Assembly (NCBI GenBank): GCA_018899075.1
Contig: JAHIIS010000027.1
Span: forward strand, 1 to 5,101
Source of the DNA: Candidatus Omnitrophota bacterium
GTDB lineage: Bacteria; Omnitrophota; Gorgyraeia; JAFGHF01
Direction: 5' to 3'
DNA: 5,101 nt
Within the stretch, counting starts at the first letter, position 1, and the number at the start of each line of letters is the position of its first letter. The translations under genes and the position numbers were made by a program. Positions 1-5,101 of the stretch are shown piece after piece. The notes under the pieces were generated by a model. It was not told the origin of the DNA, ran no database searches, and saw nothing but the letters and a program-made list of their open reading frames with translations.

Positions 1-692
1 CTTTGTCCCATTCTAACTTCAATTCTATTTTCAAGATAGAATATTATATCCGCGTATCGCCTGACATCGATTTGCGATACGTTATATTCAGGATAAATTC
101 GCCTTTTTTTCAACTCCTTAAGCAGCTCCAGGGCTTTCTTCAACCTTAAAGAGCGGGCGTTTGTATAAAGTTGGAGCCGCTTGGGATGGACGCCGATTAT
201 CTTCGGCAAATTCCTGTATATAGATTTGAAAGGTAATATAAAACCTTGCGCATCTACTAAGTAGGAATCCGCTGAGGACGCAATAAGGGCGAGCGGCTCT
301 CTCTCTTTAACTACAATCAAAAGTTTATTCGGAAACTGCTTGCGAAGGCAAACTCCGGCGAGTTCGGGGTGTCTTGCCCGGATATCTCCAACAGTTCTTT
401 CCATATCAAAATTAAAAAGATTGTAGCCGCTATCTAAAGGAAAAATATCTTCATAATTCCGCAGCGGTTTTCCGTTCGCATCTACGATAAAAACTCTACT
501 GATCCTAAAACCGGGAAAACGCAGCAAGAAAGAACGCGCACCAAAATAGCTGCTTAGAATTAGAGCGCTAAGCAGCAATAAGAAGGCCGCCTTGTTTAAA
601 AGCTTCCCGGACCTTTTTATTTCCTGGCGGTCTCTTTTAGGAGAATTTTTAGGGGAATTTTTTTTCTTCATTAATTCTTTATAGTCGGGCAT
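1..692 (-). CDS. ftsQ: FtsQ/DivIB divisome protein (3' end beyond the window)
   Basis: The frame is open from the ATG at 692 to the left edge, giving 230 residues with no stop. FtsQ/DivIB is a bitopic inner-membrane protein that works with FtsB and FtsL to regulate septal peptidoglycan synthesis. A Lys/Arg-rich cytoplasmic tail (1-30) is followed by one transmembrane segment at about 34-51 (AAFLLLLSALILSSYFG). A POTRA domain spans about 62-133, beginning FRISRVFIVDANGKPL and ending LLIVVKEREPLALI, the usual end strand with its ERxP signature. The beta domain then shows SYLVDAQGFILP (143-154), LPKIIG (162-167), a helix rich in LKKALELLKELKK and, at the edge, YLENRIEVRMGQ, which resembles the VRLG strand near the family's C-terminus. 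Probably only some tens of residues are missing. Position right after ddl, as in many dcw clusters, supports the call. Sequence identity in this family is low, so domain layout and context carry the assignment. Confidence 0.9.
   Translation of the reverse strand, partial: MPDYKELMKKKNSPKNSPKRDRQEIKRSGKLLNKAAFLLLLSALILSSYFGARSFLLRFPGFRISRVFIVDANGKPLRNYEDIFPLDSGYNLFNFDMERTVGDIRARHPELAGVCLRKQFPNKLLIVVKEREPLALIASSADSYLVDAQGFILPFKSIYRNLPKIIGVHPKRLQLYTNARSLRLKKALELLKELKKRRIYPEYNVSQIDVRRYADIIFYLENRIEVRMGQ
639..662 (-). repeat. 12-bp tandem repeat in the ftsQ cytoplasmic tail
   Basis: On the minus strand AAAAATTCCCCT is followed at once by AAAAATTCTCCT, differing in one base. It encodes KNSP twice (residues 11-18), followed by another Lys. 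An A8 run (658-665) overlaps its start. The tail faces the cytoplasm and is poorly conserved in FtsQ, so a copy-number change here would probably be tolerated. Confidence 0.6.
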
Positions 693-696
693 CTCT

Positions 697-1641
697 CTAC
701 TCTCTACTTCTTTTAAGAGCTGACTGGACTATTTTCAGGCAAAGCTGCGCAAAATCTACACCACAGGCCCCGGCGGCCATAGGCAGGAGGCTCATTCGAG
801 TAAGGCCGGGGATGCTGTTGACCTCTAAGACAAAAGGCGTGCCCCTGCTTAAAATCATATCTATGCGCGAGAAGGTGCGACAGCCTAACGCCTTATGCGC
901 CAGGCGGCCTACCCGCTGTGCCTGGTTATAACTGGCCTTCGGCAGTTTAGCCGGAACCACATAATCGCTTTTGCCTTTAACGTATTTGGCCTGAAAATCA
1001 AAGAACCGCCTCTTCGGGAATATTTCCACAACAGGCAACGGCCTCTCTTCCAATATCCCTACGGTGATTTCTTTGCCTTTAATGTATTTTTCGATCATAA
1101 CTGTATCATCGTATTTAAAGGCGATGTTTATCGCGCGATTTAAATTGTGAATTTTATCCACAAAGGTTATGCCAATACTTGAACCCTGGCTGGACGGCTT
1201 CACTACTACGGGAAATTTAAGAGTCAATTCTTTTAAACGCTTTTGCCAGGACTTACGATTTAGAACATCACATTCAGGAACAGGGATGTTATATTGTTTA
1301 AAGATTCGCCTGGAGGCAAGTTTATCCAAACAAAGGCGGCTGGCAATAACTCCTGAGCCGGTATAAGGGATGCGCAGAGACTCCAGAATTCTTTGTATTG
1401 CCCCGTCTTCGCCGAATTTTCCGTGAAGAGCAATAAAGGCGCAAGATATCTTCGCCCGCTTTATTTTTTTTGATGAATCATTGCGGATGTCCAAAGGCAC
1501 AACATCCAGGCCCTGCTCTTTTAGCGCCTGATAAACCGCCTTACCCGACTTAAGCGAAATCTCACGCTCACTCGATGGCCCGCCCATCAACACCCCTATC
1601 CGCCCCAATTCCAAACGCTTTTTTGCTTTAGCTTTTGACAT
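697..1641 (-). CDS. ddl: D-alanine--D-alanine ligase
   Basis: This cytoplasmic ATP-grasp ligase joins two D-Ala into the dipeptide that MurF adds to the peptidoglycan stem. The 314 residues match the DdlB-type length. The N-terminal domain shows LMGGPSSEREISLKSG at 18-33 (Glu25 is the conserved first-D-Ala contact) and LHGKFGEDGAIQ at 72-83. The ATP-grasp part has VVVKPSSQGSSIGI at 145-158 with the conserved Ser in GSSIG, EKYIKGKEITVGI at 184-196, AKY at 218-220, SRIDMIL at 258-264, EVNSIPGLT at 273-281 and MSLLP at 283-287. Tyr220 in the omega loop is the residue typical of D-Ala-D-Ala rather than D-Ala-D-Lac ligases, so this is a housekeeping and not a VanA-type enzyme. It lies 44 nt after murB, and its stop is 4 nt before ftsQ. 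No clear Shine-Dalgarno precedes the ATG, but the next upstream in-frame stop leaves no other good start. Confidence 0.97.
   Translation of the reverse strand: MSKAKAKKRLELGRIGVLMGGPSSEREISLKSGKAVYQALKEQGLDVVPLDIRNDSSKKIKRAKISCAFIALHGKFGEDGAIQRILESLRIPYTGSGVIASRLCLDKLASRRIFKQYNIPVPECDVLNRKSWQKRLKELTLKFPVVVKPSSQGSSIGITFVDKIHNLNRAINIAFKYDDTVMIEKYIKGKEITVGILEERPLPVVEIFPKRRFFDFQAKYVKGKSDYVVPAKLPKASYNQAQRVGRLAHKALGCRTFSRIDMILSRGTPFVLEVNSIPGLTRMSLLPMAAGACGVDFAQLCLKIVQSALKRSRE
700..705 (-). promoter_or_regulatory. Weak ribosome binding site of ftsQ
   Basis: AGAGAG on the minus strand ends 7 nt before the ftsQ ATG at 692. It lies in a purine-rich run over the last ddl codons. It is a modest match, but it favours this ATG over a second in-frame ATG at 671, which has only AAAGAA nearby. 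Confidence 0.4.
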
Positions 1642-1659
1642 TAGTTTAAGATTTAACAG

Positions 1660-1706
1660 GAACCGCTTTGACCGGATTTAGAATATTATCGGGAGGAAAA
1701 CGGTTC
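1660..1706 (-). other. Possible stem-loop across the murB stop and ddl leader
   Basis: On the transcribed (minus) strand GAACCGTTTT (1706-1697) can pair with AAAGCGGTTC (1669-1660) over 10 bp, with one G-U pair and a 27-nt loop. The 5' arm is in the last murB codons, the stop codon (1688-1686) is in the loop, and the 3' arm ends 18 nt before the ddl ATG. No T-run follows, so it is not a rho-independent terminator. It could be chance, an mRNA-stability element, or a brake on ddl translation. Confidence 0.3.
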
Positions 1707-2657
1707 TCTGTTCTTCGGATTGTTCCCAATAACTCTGATCTCCGGTTCAAGAAGCACGCCGAATTTCTTCTTTACTTGCCTTTGAGCGAGGTTTATCAAA
1801 TATAAGACATCGCCAGCCTTCGCACCGTTGCGGTTGACAATATAATTGGCATGTTTTGCGGATATCTCAGCCCCCCCTCTGCGCCTGCGCTTTAACCCGC
1901 AGGCCTCAATCATTTCTCCTGCAGTTAAGCCCTGCCCGCCATGCATATTCCTAGGCAGGCGGGAATGTCGAGGATGCCGAATGGCGAAGGGGTTCTTAAA
2001 GATGCAGCCGGCGCTTTTTGAGGCCAAATCCTGCGTTCTCCTTTTTTGAGCTAAATTTGCAGCGATATTCTCGCTAATCTTTTTTGGGCTTCTTCTTACC
2101 AGCCCAAGCTGTACCTTAAGCACAATATATCTATTTAAGTTCGACCGGCGATAGCCGAACTTCAGTTGATTCTTTTTTAGCAGGCGGACCTTTCCTTTCC
2201 TATCCATTGCGGTTACGCTTTCGACCAGGCTGCCGATAGCCCTATTTCGATTACCGGCGTTCATTGCCACTGCTCCGGCCACACTTGCCGGAATTCCCGC
2301 CAAAAATTCCAATCCTCCCAATCCCCTTTTTTGCGCCTGTCTAATCAGTTTATTTAAAGCCAAACCTCCACCGCAAATTAAGCGAGTTCCCTTAACCTCC
2401 GTTGCGCTAAAGACAGGAGAACTCAAACAGATTACTATACCCCTGAAACCATCATCGCTTACGAGGATATTGCTGCCTCTTCCGATTACAAGATATGGGA
2501 GCTGTTTCTTGATACAACGGCAGACCACCTCTCTCAATCCTTCAAAGTCGCCCGGCTCCACCCACACATCCGCCGGGCCCCCTATATGCAGAGTCGTATG
2601 GATGTTTAAGGGTTCCTTAAAGCGCACGCGGGCCTTTAAGCCTTTCAGCCAATGCAT
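1686..2657 (-). CDS. murB: MurB, UDP-N-acetylenolpyruvoylglucosamine reductase, with an in-frame insertion
   Basis: MurB is the cytoplasmic FAD enzyme that uses NADPH to reduce the enolpyruvyl group of UDP-GlcNAc-enolpyruvate, giving UDP-MurNAc. Numbered from the ATG at 2657 (323 residues), the FAD domain shows TTLHIGGPADVWVEP at about 21-35, GRGSNILVSDDGFRG at 59-73 and GLEFLAGIPASVAGAVAMNAG at 115-135. YRRS at 169-172 carries the substrate-site Arg. SAGCIFKNP at 215-223 has Cys218 where most homologues have the catalytic Ser. LLEPE at 302-306 holds the C-terminal Glu. The architecture resembles type II (Staphylococcus aureus-like) MurB. The oddity is 18 extra residues at about 224-241 (FAIRHPRHSRLPRNMHGG) between FKNP and QGLTAGEMIEACGLK; without them the spacing is the family's FKNP-x-G-x-x-AG. 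The reading frame is intact on both sides, so I call this a gene with an insert and not a pseudogene. The ATG overlaps the murC end by 41 nt. Confidence 0.95.
   Translation of the reverse strand: MHWLKGLKARVRFKEPLNIHTTLHIGGPADVWVEPGDFEGLREVVCRCIKKQLPYLVIGRGSNILVSDDGFRGIVICLSSPVFSATEVKGTRLICGGGLALNKLIRQAQKRGLGGLEFLAGIPASVAGAVAMNAGNRNRAIGSLVESVTAMDRKGKVRLLKKNQLKFGYRRSNLNRYIVLKVQLGLVRRSPKKISENIAANLAQKRRTQDLASKSAGCIFKNPFAIRHPRHSRLPRNMHGGQGLTAGEMIEACGLKRRRRGGAEISAKHANYIVNRNGAKAGDVLYLINLAQRQVKKKFGVLLEPEIRVIGNNPKNREPFSSR
1931..1988 (-). repeat. Probable palindromic element inserted in frame in murB
   Basis: This short GC-rich segment is not part of a normal MurB. By protein alignment from memory the extra stretch is 54 bp, about 1935-1988; the true ends could shift by a few bases. 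On the + strand CCCGCC (1935-1940) pairs with GGCGGG (1958-1963), and past a bulged A1941 TGC (1942-1944) pairs with GCA (1955-1957), giving a 9-bp hairpin around a 10-nt loop. An alternative pairing is CCTGCC (1931-1936) with GGCAGG (1954-1959). The loop side holds the palindromes ATGCAT (1941-1946) and CCTAGG (1950-1955). The right part has three ATGNCGA heptamers at 1965-1971, 1974-1980 and 1981-1987. The length is a multiple of three and it has no stop in the murB frame. Only this copy is in the window, so dispersal in the genome is inferred and not shown. Confidence 0.6.
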
Positions 2658-3996
2658 CGGCAATACTCCCGATATCTCCGGCCCCTATTATTGCCACAAG
2701 GTCGCCGGATTTAATTTCTCGAAGAAGATGCTTCAATATATCCTTTTTGGGCAAAAACCGTACATTTTCAACCTGTGCCTCCCGCGCTTTTTGGCAAATA
2801 TTTTTTGCGCTTACTCCTTCGATAGGTGGTTCGCCGGCGGGATAAATATCGGTAACGATTAAATGGCCTGCGCCTTGAAAACAGCTGCCAAAGTCATCAA
2901 TCAAGAATTTTGTCCGCGTATACCGGTGAGGTTGAAAAACAACCAGCATTCTTTTGTGTTTAAAACCTTTTAAGGCTTCCAATGTAGCTCTGATTTCCGT
3001 GGGATGGTGAGCGTAATCGTCAAAAACGAGGACATCGTTTTCTTTTAACTTTAACTCAAGCCTTCGCCTGACGCCCCGATAAGTTCCCAAAGCCCGCTGG
3101 ACAGAGTTAAAGTCAAGGCCGAGTTCCAACGCAACAGCTACGGCTGCCAGGGCATTGCAAATATTGTGCCGGCCGGGAATCTTCAGAACCATCTCACCCA
3201 GATTTTCGCCCTTATAGACGCAGCTGAACCGGTTCAGGTTACTTTGTATTTCAATATCTTTTGCAAAAATCTGCGCCTGCGGCGATAAACCGAAACTAAA
3301 GAGTCTCTTATCCAAAGAACGGACAATCTTCAAAAGGCGCGGATCATCCAGACAGAAGAAAAGGCAGCCTTCCTCTTTTGTATTGCTCAAAAATTGGTGA
3401 AAGGTCTCTGTTATATGTTCTAAATTTCTATAGTAATCCAGATGCTCTCTATCAATGTTAGTAATCACCGGATAAAGAGGATTTAAGCTCAAAAATGAGC
3501 CGTCACTTTCATCGGCCTCCAAAACAAAATAACGGCTGTCTCCCAAAAAAACATTCCCGTTAAGACTAAATATCTCTCCCCCGACGCAGACAGTGGGCGC
3601 AAGGTCGCACTCTACCAGTATATGCGAAATTAAAGAAGCGGTGGTAGTTTTACCATGTGCCCCGCTGACTGCAATCGTTTTTTTCTGATTTGCCAATACG
3701 GCGAGAGCCTCGGCGCGGCTTACGACCGGAATACCCCGGGAATATGCAACCACAAGTTCCGGATTGTCTCTTTTGATTGCCGAACTGCAAACTACCAAAT
3801 CTACATCTTTTATATTAGAAGGAGAGTGGCCAATAAAAATCTTAATACCTGAGTTCTCTAACTTTCCGATAAGCTGCGACGGTTTCAAATCGGAGCCGCT
3901 GACTCGACAGCCTGTGGCTTGAATAATTTGAGCAATGCCGCTCATCCCAATACCGCCGATGCCGATGAGATGGACTTTTGCTTTATTTGTGAACAT
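2617..3996 (-). CDS. murC: MurC, UDP-N-acetylmuramate--L-alanine ligase
   Basis: MurC is the cytoplasmic ATP-dependent ligase that adds L-Ala to UDP-MurNAc, the first step of stem-peptide assembly. The 459 residues match the usual family length and show all three Mur-ligase domains. The N-terminal UDP-binding Rossmann domain has GIGGIGMSGIA at 12-22. The central ATPase has the P-loop GAHGKTTT at 112-119 (Ala113 where Thr is more common), EADESDGSF at 160-168 and NIDREHLDYY at 180-189. PGRHNICNALAA lies at 274-285. The C-terminal domain has DDYAHHPTEI at 326-335, FQPHRYTRT at 354-362 and DIYPAGE at 383-389. The AHGKTTT, DREHLDYY and YAHHPTEI set fits MurC better than MurD, MurE or MurF. Its start overlaps the murG end by 14 nt and its last codons overlap the murB start by 41 nt, which suggests translational coupling on both sides. 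No break or key-residue loss is seen. Confidence 0.98.
   Translation of the reverse strand: MFTNKAKVHLIGIGGIGMSGIAQIIQATGCRVSGSDLKPSQLIGKLENSGIKIFIGHSPSNIKDVDLVVCSSAIKRDNPELVVAYSRGIPVVSRAEALAVLANQKKTIAVSGAHGKTTTASLISHILVECDLAPTVCVGGEIFSLNGNVFLGDSRYFVLEADESDGSFLSLNPLYPVITNIDREHLDYYRNLEHITETFHQFLSNTKEEGCLFFCLDDPRLLKIVRSLDKRLFSFGLSPQAQIFAKDIEIQSNLNRFSCVYKGENLGEMVLKIPGRHNICNALAAVAVALELGLDFNSVQRALGTYRGVRRRLELKLKENDVLVFDDYAHHPTEIRATLEALKGFKHKRMLVVFQPHRYTRTKFLIDDFGSCFQGAGHLIVTDIYPAGEPPIEGVSAKNICQKAREAQVENVRFLPKKDILKHLLREIKSGDLVAIIGAGDIGSIADALAERLKGPRAL
2666..2670 (-). promoter_or_regulatory. Ribosome binding site of murB, deciding its start
   Basis: GGGAG on the minus strand lies 8 nt upstream of an ATG at 2657 and only 2 nt upstream of the in-frame TTG at 2663. 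The ATG spacing is workable and the TTG spacing is not, so the murB start is placed at 2657. The site lies inside the murC coding sequence. Confidence 0.6.
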
Positions 3997-5101
3997 AGCG
4001 GCCTCTGTATAAAGCGAAAACTTCTTCTTTCAAATTATGGCTTGCCTGAGGCGCCTGGAGCAGCTTGATTCTCTGTGATAAATTTTCCCGCAGGCTTTTG
4101 TTGGCGATTAATTCCGAGAGTATCTTTTCTAACTCTTCGCAAGACGAAGTGCTTTCATCTAAAACTAAAGCCGCCCCCCGGCGCTTGAGATACAGGGCAT
4201 TTTCTTTTTGATGTCCGGTACCGTAAGAATATGGTATTAAGATACAAGGGAGGCCAAAAGTCGCCGCCTCAAAAATAGTACTTGCGCCGCAACGCGCGAT
4301 CAATAAATCAGCGGCTCCATAGGCGCCGGCCATATCTTCAAGAAAATCAAAGACCCGGCAGGTAACACCTAAAGCCGCATATTTTGCCAAAACAGAGCGA
4401 AAATCCCTCTCGCCGCATAGGTGTATCACCTGCAAATGCCTGCGGAGCTCTGTATCCATGCGGCTTAAGCAATTCAGCACCAACTCATTGATATTGTGGG
4501 CGCCCTGGCTGCCGCCGAGAACAAGTATCGTAAATTTTCCTGTCTCCGTTTTAAATCTGTGCGAAGGGTCTCTTCCGTAATCCGAAATGAGTTTGCGCAG
4601 AGGAAGTCCTGTCTTTACAATTTTACGACGGGCTTGCCTGCCTTTAGAAAATAACTTATTTGTATCGTCAAAAGTTACGGCTATTTTATCAGCGATCCGC
4701 GCTAACAGCCGATTGGCCCTTCCGGGGACAACGTTCTGCTCGTGAATAAGCAAAGGCCTGCCGATTATGCGGCCGATAATTAAAGGGGCAAAAGAGGTGT
4801 ATCCCCCGAATCCTACAACCACTTGCGGCCTGTATCTTAACATTATATAAAATGATTCAAGGCAGCCCCAGGCCAGTCTTAAGATAAAAGGAACGTATTT
4901 AAAAGAAATCCTGTAGGGCAAAGGAGAAGAACTGAGGGTCTTTATTTGCATACCTTTAAAAGGAGCGGCTGTTTTAAGGTACTCTTTATCTCTGGGGCGA
5001 GTTGAAACAACCATTATAATTGAGCAGTTTTCATCTTCTTTTCTTAATTCTTCGGCCAGAGCCAAACCGGGAAATATATGGCCTGCCGTCCCCCCGCAGG
5101 C
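3983..5101 (-). CDS. murG: MurG, lipid II-forming GlcNAc transferase (5' end beyond the window)
   Basis: MurG transfers GlcNAc from UDP-GlcNAc to undecaprenyl-PP-MurNAc-pentapeptide (lipid I), making lipid II on the inner face of the cytoplasmic membrane. The frame is open to the right edge, where it reads ACGGTAGHIFPG; this is the N-terminal glycine-rich loop (GGTGGH in most homologues, GGTAGH here). The true start must therefore lie just outside, probably fewer than ten codons away, and the in-frame TTG at 5065 is internal. Counting from the edge codon, GFGGYTSF is at about 97-104, HEQNVVPGRANR at 120-131, GGSQGAHNIN at 196-205 opening the C-terminal Rossmann half, RCGASTIFE at 270-278 (Glu278 matches the donor-binding Glu) and HQKENA at 297-302. 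The 372 visible residues are near the usual family length. This is a GT-B fold (GT28) enzyme with no transmembrane segment. Its TAA stop lies inside the start of murC. Identification is secure. Confidence 0.97.
   Translation of the reverse strand, partial: ACGGTAGHIFPGLALAEELRKEDENCSIIMVVSTRPRDKEYLKTAAPFKGMQIKTLSSSPLPYRISFKYVPFILRLAWGCLESFYIMLRYRPQVVVGFGGYTSFAPLIIGRIIGRPLLIHEQNVVPGRANRLLARIADKIAVTFDDTNKLFSKGRQARRKIVKTGLPLRKLISDYGRDPSHRFKTETGKFTILVLGGSQGAHNINELVLNCLSRMDTELRRHLQVIHLCGERDFRSVLAKYAALGVTCRVFDFLEDMAGAYGAADLLIARCGASTIFEAATFGLPCILIPYSYGTGHQKENALYLKRRGAALVLDESTSSCEELEKILSELIANKSLRENLSQRIKLLQAPQASHNLKEEVFALYRGRYVHK
4002..4006 (-). promoter_or_regulatory. Ribosome binding site of murC
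   Basis: AGAGG on the minus strand ends 5 nt before the murC ATG (3996). It lies inside the last codons of murG, so murC translation probably depends on ribosomes finishing murG nearby. It supports the ATG as the murC start. Confidence 0.6.

Noticed and set aside
895..1366. Plus-strand open frames of 82 and 65 codons within ddl
   Set aside because: They lie opposite a fully conserved ddl reading frame, have no recognisable domain and no convincing ribosome binding site; they are antisense shadows.
1642..1685. Promoter in the murB-ddl gap
   Set aside because: No -35/-10 pair with sensible spacing is visible on the minus strand, and the gene order and short gaps fit one transcript.
1846..3852. 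Plus-strand open frames of 65-130 codons opposite murB and murC
   Set aside because: All are antisense to well-conserved enzymes, with translations that show no family motifs; the one at 2470-2862 even spans two genes.
4631..4642. GGCTTGCCTGCC in murG as a second copy or remnant of the murB element
   Set aside because: Only about seven bases resemble the hairpin arm, no palindrome or heptamer accompanies it, and MurG spacing here (SKGRQARRKIVKTG) is at most a few residues longer than usual.
5063..5065. TTG at 5065 as the murG start
   Set aside because: The frame continues upstream through CGGTAGHIFPG, the conserved glycine-rich loop of MurG, so the real start is outside the window.
5081..5101. 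Inverted repeat GCCTGC/GCAGGC at the right edge
   Set aside because: It resembles the GC-rich murB hairpin, but it encodes the conserved GGTAGH loop of MurG in its normal place, so it is not an insertion; the pairing is probably coincidence.

Overview
The window is a stretch of a bacterial division and cell wall (dcw) cluster. Every gene lies on the minus strand, so transcription runs from the right edge to the left edge: murG (start just beyond the right edge), murC, murB, ddl, ftsQ (end beyond the left edge). Spacing is operon-like. murG and murC overlap by 14 nt, murC and murB by 41 nt, murB and ddl are 44 nt apart, and ddl and ftsQ are 4 nt apart. No stretch over 300 bases lacks a gene, and I see no tRNA, rRNA, CRISPR, insertion sequence or rho-independent terminator.

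The genes cover consecutive steps of peptidoglycan synthesis. MurB completes UDP-MurNAc, MurC adds the first stem amino acid (L-Ala), Ddl makes the D-Ala-D-Ala end of the stem, and MurG adds GlcNAc to lipid I to give lipid II. FtsQ is the bitopic divisome protein that links this supply to septation. ftsA and ftsZ would be expected next on the left, and ftsW/murD on the right, but neither is visible.

The order murG-murC-murB-ddl-ftsQ is usual for bacteria with an ancestral-type dcw cluster. Moderate GC, Lys/Arg-rich proteins and the style of the sequence suggest an uncultured lineage, perhaps Omnitrophota or a neighbouring candidate phylum. That is a low-confidence impression, because no taxonomic marker is present.

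Most of the window is ordinary. The exception is in murB, where about 54 bp of GC-rich, partly palindromic DNA (about 1935-1988) sits in frame between the FKNP motif and the following QGLTAGEMIE segment. Removing it restores canonical MurB spacing. It looks like a small palindromic element that entered a core gene without breaking it, in the manner of the Rickettsia palindromic elements. The same enzyme has Cys where the family usually has the catalytic Ser. Smaller points are a possible 10-bp stem-loop across the murB stop codon ahead of a ddl start that lacks a Shine-Dalgarno sequence, and a 12-bp tandem repeat in the FtsQ cytoplasmic tail.
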